Assembly (NCBI GenBank): GCA_029851415.1
Contig: CM056743.1
Coordinates: 91,672,501-91,736,500 of the forward strand
Length of the DNA: 64,000 bases
Source: Eretmocerus hayati
Taxonomy: Eukaryota > Arthropoda > Insecta > Hymenoptera > Aphelinidae
Direction of reading: 5' to 3'
Shown: one piece after another, positions 46,871 to 56,305 of the stretch
How positions within the stretch are numbered: position 1 is the stretch's first letter
Layout of the letters: every line of letters starts with the position of its first letter
Translations under genes and position numbers: made by a program
Notes under the pieces: model-generated
Database searches by the model: none
Told to the model about the DNA's origin: nothing
Seen by the model: the letters and a program-made list of their open reading frames with translations, nothing else

Positions 46871-47799
46871 TTTGAGAATCGTGTATTTTCGACAGTTACT
46901 ACACAATTTCCTCGCTCTACACCTGCGGAAATTTTGTAAGGCCATTCGTATCGTCTCCGTTTATTATTTGCATTTCCTCGTAGAGTCAGTAAAATTGAAC
47001 AAGTCGAGTATTAGCCCTTGGCCTATTCTCAATACGCTGCGGAAGATGAGAGATGATGCCTCGTATTCATTTTCATATATTTTCACAAGTTAGGATCATT
47101 TTGAGAAATGCAACCTTTTGCGAATAACTTCTCTTCCCCCACCGTTTAAAGAATTATTGATCAAGATTTTGGCTTATCAGCCTAAAAGCTTTATTGAGCA
47201 AATTTCAATGATGTAAATTATAGCTTTTTTGTTGTGCTATGTGCACTGTGGGATGTTAATCATCCAGAATCAATTTCATATGTTTGATTCATTCTGTTTC
47301 CGAGTTGTACTGGTTGATCCAGATTTAAATGTTTATAATCAATTCACGATCTCCAGTACTTTATTATTCAGTTCACGAACTGATTTTATAATCTATTTAG
47401 TTATTTTTCCGAATGATTAGTTATGTATTTCGACTGATTCTTACAAATTAGCTCATAAGTTGGATGAGCACCGTAAAATCATTCAACTCAACATGTTAAA
47501 ATCATTTGCGAACCATTTTACGATTTGTCATCGGGCTGTCGATTAAGTTTAAATCTCTTTTTTGATTTTTTTTTCATTGAGTTCAAATCAATTCTCACAA
47601 ATTCGAGATTTCTTCTAAGTAAGTTGAAACTTCTCTCCGAATTCAGTTCACATCATTTTTGCCATTAGGATATCGAATTGTTCTCACGCTCTAGGAATAG
47701 GACTATCGCAACCCTTATCGAGACTTTCATTTCTTTTCTGAATGCAAATGTAGTTGTCAAATCTGGTTTGCTTGGTATGATCAAGCAAAGGGGGCGGAA
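46871..47799 (+). other. Non-coding region between pol and the 3' LTR
   Basis: No env-like or other frame is recognised. It ends in a polypurine tract-like 'aagcaaagggggcgga' at 47784-47799, directly before the presumed LTR. Confidence 0.5.
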
Positions 47800-48222
47800 T
47801 GTTGGAGTTTGTAGAGCTTGAGAACATTCGAGAGAAATTCGGCAGCAGGGGCAAGGCTCAATGACCCGCGCTTTCTCCTCGATGTCACGCGAGTGACTTA
47901 TTTGAATTTCATTGGCTACCATGGGCATTGGATGATTTGGTCATCAGCCCTGCTCCTCCCTGCGAGTCTCTCTCGCAGCTCTGAAATCGACAGTTAGCCA
48001 CGGTCCGGCAAGCAGCGAACAGCTGTGCTGCTTGCACTTATAATTGCGCCCGCGCCGGTGCCATCCTCACGACCGCTCCTCGATCCCGATCCCTTAATTC
48101 TCGCGTCGCGCCCACACTCGCGCCTTTATTCTTTTAAACACGTTTATACGCACACTTCATAAGAGAATATATTCTCAGTTATTTTACAGTATAACCAATC
48201 GTGAGTGACTTTTTTGGTGAAC
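47800..48222 (+). repeat. Probable 3' LTR of the BEL/Pao element
   Basis: Begins TGTTGGAG right after a purine-rich tract. Contains a TATA-like 'ttataattg' at about 48038 followed by a GC-rich transcription-start-like region, and has a CA near 48219-48222. The exact right end is uncertain because 'ttttttggtgaaccc' could be either the end of the LTR or a primer-binding-site context. No matching 5' LTR is in the window. Confidence 0.6.
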
Positions 48223-48349
48223 CCATCCAGCACCTTTTGATCCACATATTCAGGGCTCCAGAGTTCCACAAGAACACCCTGTCCCCATCAGATCTCATAA
48301 AAAAAACAATATCAAAAAAATAATATCAAAGTGTTGATCGGGACATGAG

Positions 48350-48872
48350 TCAAGGAGCTCTGGAGAAGATTCAAAATCATTCGTGGCCCTCAAGATCCGA
48401 GGCATATGCCTTGGCTTTCTACGACCAATCTCTCACAGTGCAGACCAAAAAATCTGATGGTGGAAGCTCTGAGCTTCAATTCTGGTTCAAACACGACTGT
48501 TCCTCCAAAACGGTTTCACCTGAGAGGTCAGTCAGATTTTGAGAACTTGGCTTCGAAAGGCATCGAATACTTCATCAACTCTGATTCAATGAAATTCCTT
48601 GACCGCTTACATTTGGGTAAATCTTTCTTGGAGACAGACAGGGATTTGTGATTTCCTAATGAGGAATATTTAGGAAATTCACATGTTGTCGGAAACTTGG
48701 AAGTAGTTGATGATACCTCTGAAAGAGCTGTGAGCCTCGCTCAAGGATGTATGAATGTATTGACGAAAAAAGAGGATCAAAAATAACACTTTGCACGAGT
48801 CGTTAGAGAATATAGAAAAGAATTCTCTGATAACTGTAAACAAACTTTACTCAAAGAAGTTAAAATCTAATT
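48350..48872 (+). pseudogene. Decayed ORF of unassigned repeat-associated protein
   Basis: A single frame runs from about 48350 to 48872 broken by in-frame stops at 48649-48651 and 48784-48786. Segments such as 'PPKRFHLRGQSDFEN', 'VVDDTSERAVSLAQ' and 'EDQK-HFARVVREYRK' read as genuine protein. They remind me of an uncharacterised arthropod repeat-associated protein family I cannot name. It lies just upstream of the Polinton polymerase fragment, on the same strand. Confidence 0.45.
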
Positions 48873-48959
48873 GTAAACCATTTCATATTCTGATGTATGA
48901 GTTTTTGGAAGAATTCGCATCAGCTTGGTGAGACATTATATCATCCTTGTTGATCGATA

Positions 48960-49663
48960 ATAAATTGCGATGAAAAGCTCTTGGCAACTTTCCTCGATAA
49001 GAATCGACACGTTCTACACTTTAGGAACCTGAAACAGATCTTGAAGCATAAATTGGAAGTTGAGATTTTGCGTGTGCTTAAATTCAAGCAGAAGTCTTGG
49101 TGAGCTTCCTACATCGGAAGGAATACGAAGTTGAGACAAGCAGCAGTTTCCTCGTTCGAGGCAAACACGTACAAACTCTCATCTAATAATATCTTCGGAC
49201 AATCCTTGGGAAACGTGAGGCATAGGACGGACTGTAGATTGATTGATCCCTGGTCAGGTCATTTCGATCTTAAATCATTGATTTCTCTACCAAATTTCAA
49301 CAAATTACAGTTTTTGATTAAAATTTAGCGTGTGTCTATCTTAATCACTCGGTAATTTGCCTCAATAAACCAATTCTCATTGGTATTACTACACTCGATG
49401 TAAAAGAAACTTTGATGTATGATTTTTACTATAAGTATGTCTTGCAGTTTATAAGAAATCCATCAAACACTCAGAAAAATGATATGCTATATACAGATAC
49501 TGATAGCCTTGTACTGGAGGATATTGGTGTAGATGATATATACATAGACATCATGAAAAAAGATCGGAATCGTTCCGATACATCAAATTTTCCAATCGAT
49601 AATTGCTATGGAATCGAACAAGCAAATGCACGAGTTCTAGCTGAGATGAAAGATGTTTATTAG
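48960..49663 (+). pseudogene. Polinton/Maverick protein-primed DNA polymerase B, C-terminal fragment
   Basis: Family B polymerase signatures in order: 'HVLHFRNLKQIL' and 'RVLKFKQKSW' (~48998-49100), 'YKLSSNNIFGQSLGNVR' (~49158-49210), 'LISLPNF', and after a frameshift the catalytic 'LYTDTDSL' (~49485-49510). It is broken by an in-frame TGA at 49101-49103 and a frameshift in 49328-49412. The order and spacing fit polymerases of Polintons, also related to adintoviruses. Upstream exonuclease and TPR regions are absent. The frame runs into the hAT-like element at 49661. Confidence 0.85.
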
Positions 49664-50791
49664 GGTGGGCCGAAAAAGGGCTTTTTTGGAAAATCGATAC
49701 GCCCTAGCGTGGAAATGTTGTGTTTGTACATATAGATGTGGGAAAAATTCTGCTGGACGCTGAGAAATGAGATTCTAGGTTCCAGCAAGAGCCATCAAGC
49801 TTTTATCAAAATTAACACAGGTTTCAATGGGAATGTGCCTAATCCGACACTTTTTTCTTGCTTACTTTGCTCGCATTTCTGGCGCATTCAAGCATTTTCC
49901 AACGTACTTTAGCTCATTTTGAAGCTTGTTCCAAAAACTACAAAATGAGCTAAAGTACGTCCAATTTTGACTAACCTGAGCCAATCTATCTCAATTCTTC
50001 CAAAAGAAGATCATTATTAAAAATCCCAAAAATAGGGCGATTCTCCTTTCAAACTTTGCTTGTATTTCTGGTGCATCTGAACATTTTCCAACGTAGTTTG
50101 ACTCATTTTGAAGCTTGTTCCAACACCCACAAAACGAGCTAAAGTACGTCCAATTTTGACGGATCCGAGCCAAACTATCTCAATTTTTCTGAAAAGTGAT
50201 TAGTTTTAAAAAATCCGAAAATAAGCGACTCCCCCCTCCCGCCGCATTCCTTTCAAAACTCGCAATGGAAAAGTTGAGATAGATTTGCTAGGGTTAGTCG
50301 AAATTGAACGTACTTCAGCTCATTTTGTAGGTTCTGAAACAAGCTTTGAAATGAGTTAGAGTACGTTGGAAAATTTCCAGATGCACCAGAAATACGAGGG
50401 AATTTGAAGGGAGAATCGCCCTATTTTTTGGATTTTCAATAATGATCACCTTTTGGAAAAATTGAGATAGTTTGGCTCGGATTCGTCGAAATTGGACGTA
50501 CCTTAACTCATTTTGTAGGTTCTGGAACAAGCTTGGAAATGAGTTGAAGTACGTTAGAAATGCTTGGATGCGTCAAGAATGCGAGCATAGTTAGGAAGAA
50601 AAAGTGCCGAATTAGGCACATTCCCATTTAAACCTGCGTTAATGTTGATAAAAGCTTGATGGCTCTTGCTGGGACCTAAAATCCCATTTCTCGGCGTCCA
50701 GCAAAATTTTTTCCATCTATAGGTACAACCACAATAGTTCCACGCTGAGGCGTATCGATTTTTGAAAAAAGCCCTCTTCCGGCCCACCCTA
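49661..50791. mobile_element. 1.13-kb hAT-type long-TIR element
   Basis: Ends are inverted copies starting TAGGGTGGGCCG and the arms match for several hundred bp ('ggctcttgctgg', 'gtgcc-aat-cgacac', 'aaatgag-taaagtacgt'). ATGTTTAT is duplicated exactly at 49653-49660 and 50792-50799. An 8-bp duplication plus TAGGG termini fits hAT. The centre contains an internal duplication (49880-49990 against 50040-50170). No transposase. It landed at the end of the Polinton polymerase fragment. Confidence 0.9.
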
Positions 50792-50804
50792 ATGTTTATT
50801 TTCT

Positions 50805-53700
50805 ATTTATTTTATTTTTGGAAATATACGGACTTCAACAGTCCTACAAATCGTAATTACATTATTATTCTAGCGGAGTGGGCCAGGGTAATTCTTATAG
50901 ATAGATCAAATTGAATAGAGTAAAAGAAGGAAACAGAGAGTAAAATGGCAGTCTGTACAGAATCATCTCGATGAATGCAAAGCCGCAGTAATATATCGAT
51001 TATATAATCATAATTAGGAACAATAGCTTCAGGTAAAGATACAACTGTTCTCAATATTCAGAGTTCAAATCCAACTGTTCTATGCGCAATCTGAATGTAC
51101 CAATCTTGAGTGATCTAATGTCTTGCTGCAGCATATTCCACAATCGTTTAATTCGCACTGAGCATGAGTAGGAATTCGATTTCCAGGTTAATTTAAACTC
51201 TTGTCAGGGACGAATTTTGCGAAGAGGATAGGTGACAACTCTTTCATTAAAGTTGAGATGTAAATCCATATCTGATAACAATTCGCATACGATCCTATAA
51301 CCTAATAAATAATCATGATAACGATGTAGTACTTTGACAGTGGAAAGACCAGAATATATCATAATTTCAGAATAATCATGTTCAAAAAATTCCATTGGAT
51401 TGCCGTATTTGAATGCGAGAAAGCGCAGCATCTTGTGTTGAATTGATTCAAGTTCTTGCAACTGGGTTGTTTTATAGGGGGACCAAATCTGGGAGCAGTA
51501 AAGTAGGGTTGGCAACACAAGAGATTTATATGAGTAGACAATTGAATCAGCATTTTTGAAACTACGATCGATGCTTTTAATGAGCCCAATAGTTCTGCAA
51601 CATTTATTCATAACATAATCCAGATGGTAATCGAAACTCATCTCCCTATCAAAAAATATTCCAAGGTCTTTGATGACATCTGGTCTTTCCAGAGTTTGAT
51701 TGTCAATCTCGTAACTGAAGTTGAAGGCTTCTGTTCTATGGAATGATATCACTTTGCAGTTGGTTATATTCAACTCCAGACCATAATCTTGGGACCATTC
51801 TACCAATGAATTCAGGTCTAACTGAAGTTTTATGGCATCACGCGGGGATTTGATAGTGAGAAATAGCTTGAGATCATCTGCGTATAGGAGGAATTGACGT
51901 TACTTAAGGGTAGATGCTAGATCATTTATATACAAACAGAAGAGTAGAGGTCCGAGGTGAGAACCTTGGGGGACGCCCGATGTAAAATGAATGATTTTCG
52001 ATAATGAGCTATTTACAAGTATTCTTTGTTTTCTATCTGTGGGGAACGATTTCATCCATTGAAGAGTCTGGCCCCTGATGCCAAGTTTCCACAATTTCTT
52101 GAAAAGTCGAAAGTGATTGACTGTGTCGAATGCTTTGAAAAAATCAGTGTAAATAGCGTCTACTTAGAATTTATCGTTTAGGCATTCAGATATGTAGTTC
52201 TCAAAGATGAGGAGGTTAGTTAAAGTAGACTTATTTTTGAGAAAACCATGCTGCTGTTCAATCAATTTACTTGATATAAAATCGGTCAAACATGAGGTGA
52301 CAATAGAGTCAAATAGCTTGGGCACACAGCTGGAGTTACAAATGGGTCTGTAGTTGGATACATCAGCTTGATCATTGCCCTCAAGAAGTGGTTTTATGTG
52401 TGATAGCTTCAAAGTTGTGGGAAAGTACCTGAAGATAATGATTCATTGAAAATAGTTACGAGTGGCATCTCAAGTTCGGTACTGCATTCTTTCAAGAACG
52501 AGGGTGGAAATAAATCGTCATCAAAGTTTGTGCTATCGTTCAACTTTTGAATATGATGCTTAAACATTTCGGATGAGATTAGGGAGTACTTCGGTACTGT
52601 CTGGAGCGGGATCAGGATCATTAAGTGAGTTCGAGGGAGTTGTGTAAACTGTGCCGAAGTAGTCGGCGAATAAATTTGCCGATTCTGAATCATTGGAAGA
52701 TGATAGGTGTCCAAGTTTAGAACTTGATGGTAGACTGGTATTTCCAGACCCCTTATTGTTCTCAATATGACGCCAAAACTCCTTCGAATTTCATGAGACT
52801 CCACTTTCGACGTTATTAATATATTCCATATGCTTAATTCTAGATAACCTTATACACATGGCACGTAATTTCTTGGAGTTGATATAGTCATGCTGTGACG
52901 ACGTAATTTTCCATTTCCAGTGAGCTCGTTTCTTCTCGAAGATCGTGTTCTTGAGTTCATCGTTGTACCACTTAGGGAAAGAACAGTTTTTCTTCTCCAT
53001 CACGGGAACATGTTGATTCAAAATAGACTCAATTTGATTGTTAAATACTTGCACCATGGAGTTACTGTCGCCGCCTTCAAACTTGGCTGACCAATCTATT
53101 TGTCCAAGTGATCTCTTGATAGCACCATAATCAGCACGATAGAAATTCCATTTATATGCATAGTCCAGATTAGTTGAAGTACACCCTGCACTGACTTCCC
53201 ACATTGTGGCAGCATGATGTGAATCAGGCTTGATGATGTACTCATCGGAATCTATCTGATAAATGTTGTTTGCTGATGAGAATAGCAAGTCCAATGCATA
53301 TCCTTTTGCTGCATAGGGGGTGATATGTTGAGTTAACTCTAATTTAGCAATTGTTGCCAGTAAAATATTAGCACATGACTGCGTTAATACTGTAGTTTTA
53401 TCATTGGAGACAGTGCAAAGAGGTGCAGAATGCCATAATATGTGGGGAAGATTGAAGTCTCCACATATCATAAACTCATGGTCAGGAAATTTGCAGAATA
53501 CATCATCAATGTCAGATGTTAATTTTTCAAAGTGTAAAGTAGGTGACAAAGGCTTGAGGTATGCTACAATTAAAATCAGATGTTTCTGACCAAGCGATAT
53601 CTCAGATGTGACATATTCACCGAAATTACTCTCAGAGCGTATCAACCTTGATTGCAAACTCTTCCTGACAGCAATGAGTGTTCCTGGTGGTGAAATAATG
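50805..53700 (-). mobile_element. Decayed LINE (Jockey/CR1-like), 5'-truncated
   Basis: Minus-strand pieces of a non-LTR retrotransposon ORF2. Endonuclease/exonuclease/phosphatase at about 52791-53690 ('MICGDFNLPHILW', 'ALDLLFSS'; enters after the N-terminus). RT at 51860-52804 ('DVSNYRPICNSS', 'FTSGVPQGSHLGPLLFCLYINDL', and 'LLYADDLKLFL' in another frame near 51880). C-terminal region at 51204-51806 ('LDYVMNKCCRTIGLI', 'LVLPTLLYCSQIWSP'). At least four frame switches. The 3' end is AT-rich near 50805, next to the hAT target duplication. Confidence 0.85.
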
Positions 53701-53731
53701 AGGAATAATAGTAGATAGAGCTATGCTGATT

Positions 53732-53870
53732 CTACGCCAGACACCTGGACATCCCCATCTGGATGAGCGACCCCATGAAGACGGGGACCTCCCCCAGGGA
53801 GTTGCTGTACCAGGTAGGAATGTCCAGGGTGGGTAGCCTCGGCATAGCACTTTGTTTGACCTTGATTCGA
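53732..53870. other. Junction sequence of uncertain origin
   Basis: A short moderately GC-rich block between the minus-strand LINE and the CA-rich tandem array. Both strands can be read with a 'LDIP-W' peptide because the DNA is partly self-complementary. No gene assigned. Confidence 0.3.
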
Positions 53871-54187
53871 CCCTTTTTCTCATCGAATAGAGCTCCAGGT
53901 GACTTGCCCTGGTTGAGGATGCGAGCGCAATGATGCAATTCAAGGCTGGCAGCCATCTGCTGCAAAAATTCTATCTCTCTCTCGCGCGCGCGCACTCTGT
54001 GTATATGGTCATACACAAACACCCAATACACATGTCACACATCAAATCTCTACCAGTTTTGATCTTATATATATATCATCGAATAGAGCTCCAGGTGACT
54101 TGCCCTGGCCGAGGATGCGAGCGCAATGATGCAATTCAAGGCTGGCAGCAAAAACTCTATCTCTCTCTCTCTCGCGCGCACTCTGTG
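53871..54187. repeat. CA/CT/CG-rich tandem array, left part
   Basis: One and a half units of the ~200-230 bp repeat seen again at 59588-60910: 'tcgaatagagctccaggtg', 'cgaggatgcgagcgcaatg', 'ctctctctcgcgcgcgcac', 'tgtatatggtcatacaca', 'cacatgtcacacat'. It is interrupted by the LINE at about 54188. Confidence 0.85.
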
Positions 54188-54508
54188 CGCAAAAACTCTA
54201 TCTCCCTCTCTCTCTGGCGGTGAGTATATCAACACGCATCTAACATCGCTCTGTGTTTGAATGTATTTTAAACCATCGAAACGTCGTCCCGAGTGGCACT
54301 TTCTTGCAGATTGGGTTTCCTCCTGCAGGCTCAAACCTCTGGAGCATCACTGCATGGCTCCTGCACGAGCCTGGGAGGAATAATTCCAATTCTGCATCCG
54401 CAATTCCAACATCGGATCAGCAGTGCTTGGCGCTCAAAGTGAGTCTTGTGCGCACGCTCGGAGGTCGTCTGCCTTGCTTACCTGCTGTCTGCTACGCCGC
54501 CCCGCACG

Positions 54509-56305
54509 ATGAGCGATAACACCTGCTGCGTCTGCAATGGCGTTTTAAGATCAGGTAGCAGAGAATGCGGCACCTGTAGAAAATCAGCTCATGTCAAATG
54601 CTCAAAGACATCACGAGGTGCAGTGACATGCGAGCGGTGCCTGCAGGTAAGCGGAACTCCGAGTGTAAAATCATCCTCGAGTGCGTCCAAGCAGACGACT
54701 CTGACCACCCGCTCGAGCATTCAGCCATCCAGAGAGAGAGAGAAGGAAGATGCAAGCTCACGAAGTCGTGTGAGTAGTCAGCTTGCCGCACACACACAGT
54801 TAAGCTCACGCAAGTCGTCAGTGAAGTCTCCCCCCGCATCGCTGACCACCACCACCGGCCGCAGCGCAAAGCTCCCCACCAACAGTGGCTCCCTTCCACC
54901 TGAGAGCCCACAGCTCACGCTTGCGGGGCATAGACTGCCGACTGCTGCTTCGAATGAGTCTCGCAGCGTCCTCACTCGCCAGTCGAGCACACTAGAGCCC
55001 GCGAACACTCAAAATGGGCAGGATGATATGCGGACCAACTCTGCCTCTCAGTCATCGCTCTCGCCACCGCTAGAGCAAAGAACTGAGACGTTGCAGAGCA
55101 ACATCACCAACTCAGCAGCAGGAACGACGTCATCAACATCGACGCAGTCAACTTCTTCTGACACTAAGTGGGTGCTGATAGCGCAGACTACTCTGGACCT
55201 TTTTTACCGTCAGTACGAAATGCTCCAGAATCAGCTCGACGAGATAAGAACTCTCGTGAGCCGACAGGGTAATGCCTTTATGTCTCCACCTCCCACCCCA
55301 GCAGTGAACGAGGTGGATGACCGACTCTTGGCACGCATGTCATCTCTCGAGCACCTTATTGAGAGGCAGAACTCCAGGCTGGAGGAGCTATGCTCAGATC
55401 GTCAGCTTCTTCTGGAGCAAAATTCTACTATGAAAGGCCAGATTTCCAGCCTGGCCGATTTATTAACAGGTAGCCAGAGTAGTCTGCGAAACAATAGAAT
55501 TATTATTGATGAGAATAGTAATGCCGAATCGACACATCAATCCTCTCGTTCCATAATTCCACCCACAATAGGAACATCCCCCCAACCACAGGGTGGGAGA
55601 CGGGGGCAGGGACCTATCAGTGATGGTCTTGAGCCCTGTAAACTGATAATTAATGGTGCTTTAACGAAAGACTCTGTGGCCTCGCCGACAGTGATACGTA
55701 ATATCTCGTTCGCAGTGCTCAAGACCATCTTTCCACGTCTGGAGAGAGAAGACATTGCTGATGTTTCTGTTCTGCCACCAGCGCGTGTGTCTGGGGGGAC
55801 ACCGAATAGTAAATCCGATTCATCTTCAAATCCCTCTGCTGCCGATTCACGCATACCTCCATCATGCGTGGTCCAACTCTCCAGCAGTCGTTTAGTTAAG
55901 GAGGTGGTTCAGGCCAAACGCTCAATCACCCATAATTATTTCACGGCGAATAACATCCAGCCGGATTTGCTTGACCCCGATACCAAAGCTCATGTGCCAG
56001 ATCGTAAGATCTACGTAAACGAAATGCTCCCCCGTGAAAAATACAAAGAATATATACGCTTGAGGTCCGTCGCACGTGGGTTGGGCTTGAAATACGTCTG
56101 GCACAGCGGCGGACGTTTCTGGGTTAGGCGAAAAAATGGTGAGCGAGCACATACGTTTGAATCTCTCGCGGATCTGCAGGTCATTCAAACGGCCTGTCGA
56201 AGTGTTCGAAAACCCACTAGTGCGTCCTCAAACAAGACCCAGGGATGCACCTCCTCTCCGGAGCAGAGTGGTATTTCGGCAGCAGATCCAGTGAGAACTC
56301 CTTGA
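54509..56305 (+). CDS. LINE ORF1 protein
   Basis: The likely start is MSDNTCC at 54509, just before the first zinc ligand; the frame is open further upstream. A PHD-type zinc finger (about residues 6-43: C-x2-C...C-x2-C...H-x2-C...C-x2-C) leads into a long Ser/Thr-rich linker, two coiled-coil segments (~225-255 and ~275-325), an RRM-like region, and a C-terminal domain like baculovirus FP / LINE ORF1 ('RKIYVNEMLPREKY', 'LKYVWHSGGRFWVRR', ~505-560). ORF1 proteins of this group bind RNA and form RNPs. It ends at a TGA (56303-56305) with ORF2 continuing in the same frame. Confidence 0.88.
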   Translation: MSDNTCCVCNGVLRSGSRECGTCRKSAHVKCSKTSRGAVTCERCLQVSGTPSVKSSSSASKQTTLTTRSSIQPSREREKEDASSRSRVSSQLAAHTQLSSRKSSVKSPPASLTTTTGRSAKLPTNSGSLPPESPQLTLAGHRLPTAASNESRSVLTRQSSTLEPANTQNGQDDMRTNSASQSSLSPPLEQRTETLQSNITNSAAGTTSSTSTQSTSSDTKWVLIAQTTLDLFYRQYEMLQNQLDEIRTLVSRQGNAFMSPPPTPAVNEVDDRLLARMSSLEHLIERQNSRLEELCSDRQLLLEQNSTMKGQISSLADLLTGSQSSLRNNRIIIDENSNAESTHQSSRSIIPPTIGTSPQPQGGRRGQGPISDGLEPCKLIINGALTKDSVASPTVIRNISFAVLKTIFPRLEREDIADVSVLPPARVSGGTPNSKSDSSSNPSAADSRIPPSCVVQLSSSRLVKEVVQAKRSITHNYFTANNIQPDLLDPDTKAHVPDRKIYVNEMLPREKYKEYIRLRSVARGLGLKYVWHSGGRFWVRRKNGERAHTFESLADLQVIQTACRSVRKPTSASSNKTQGCTSSPEQSGISAADPVRTP

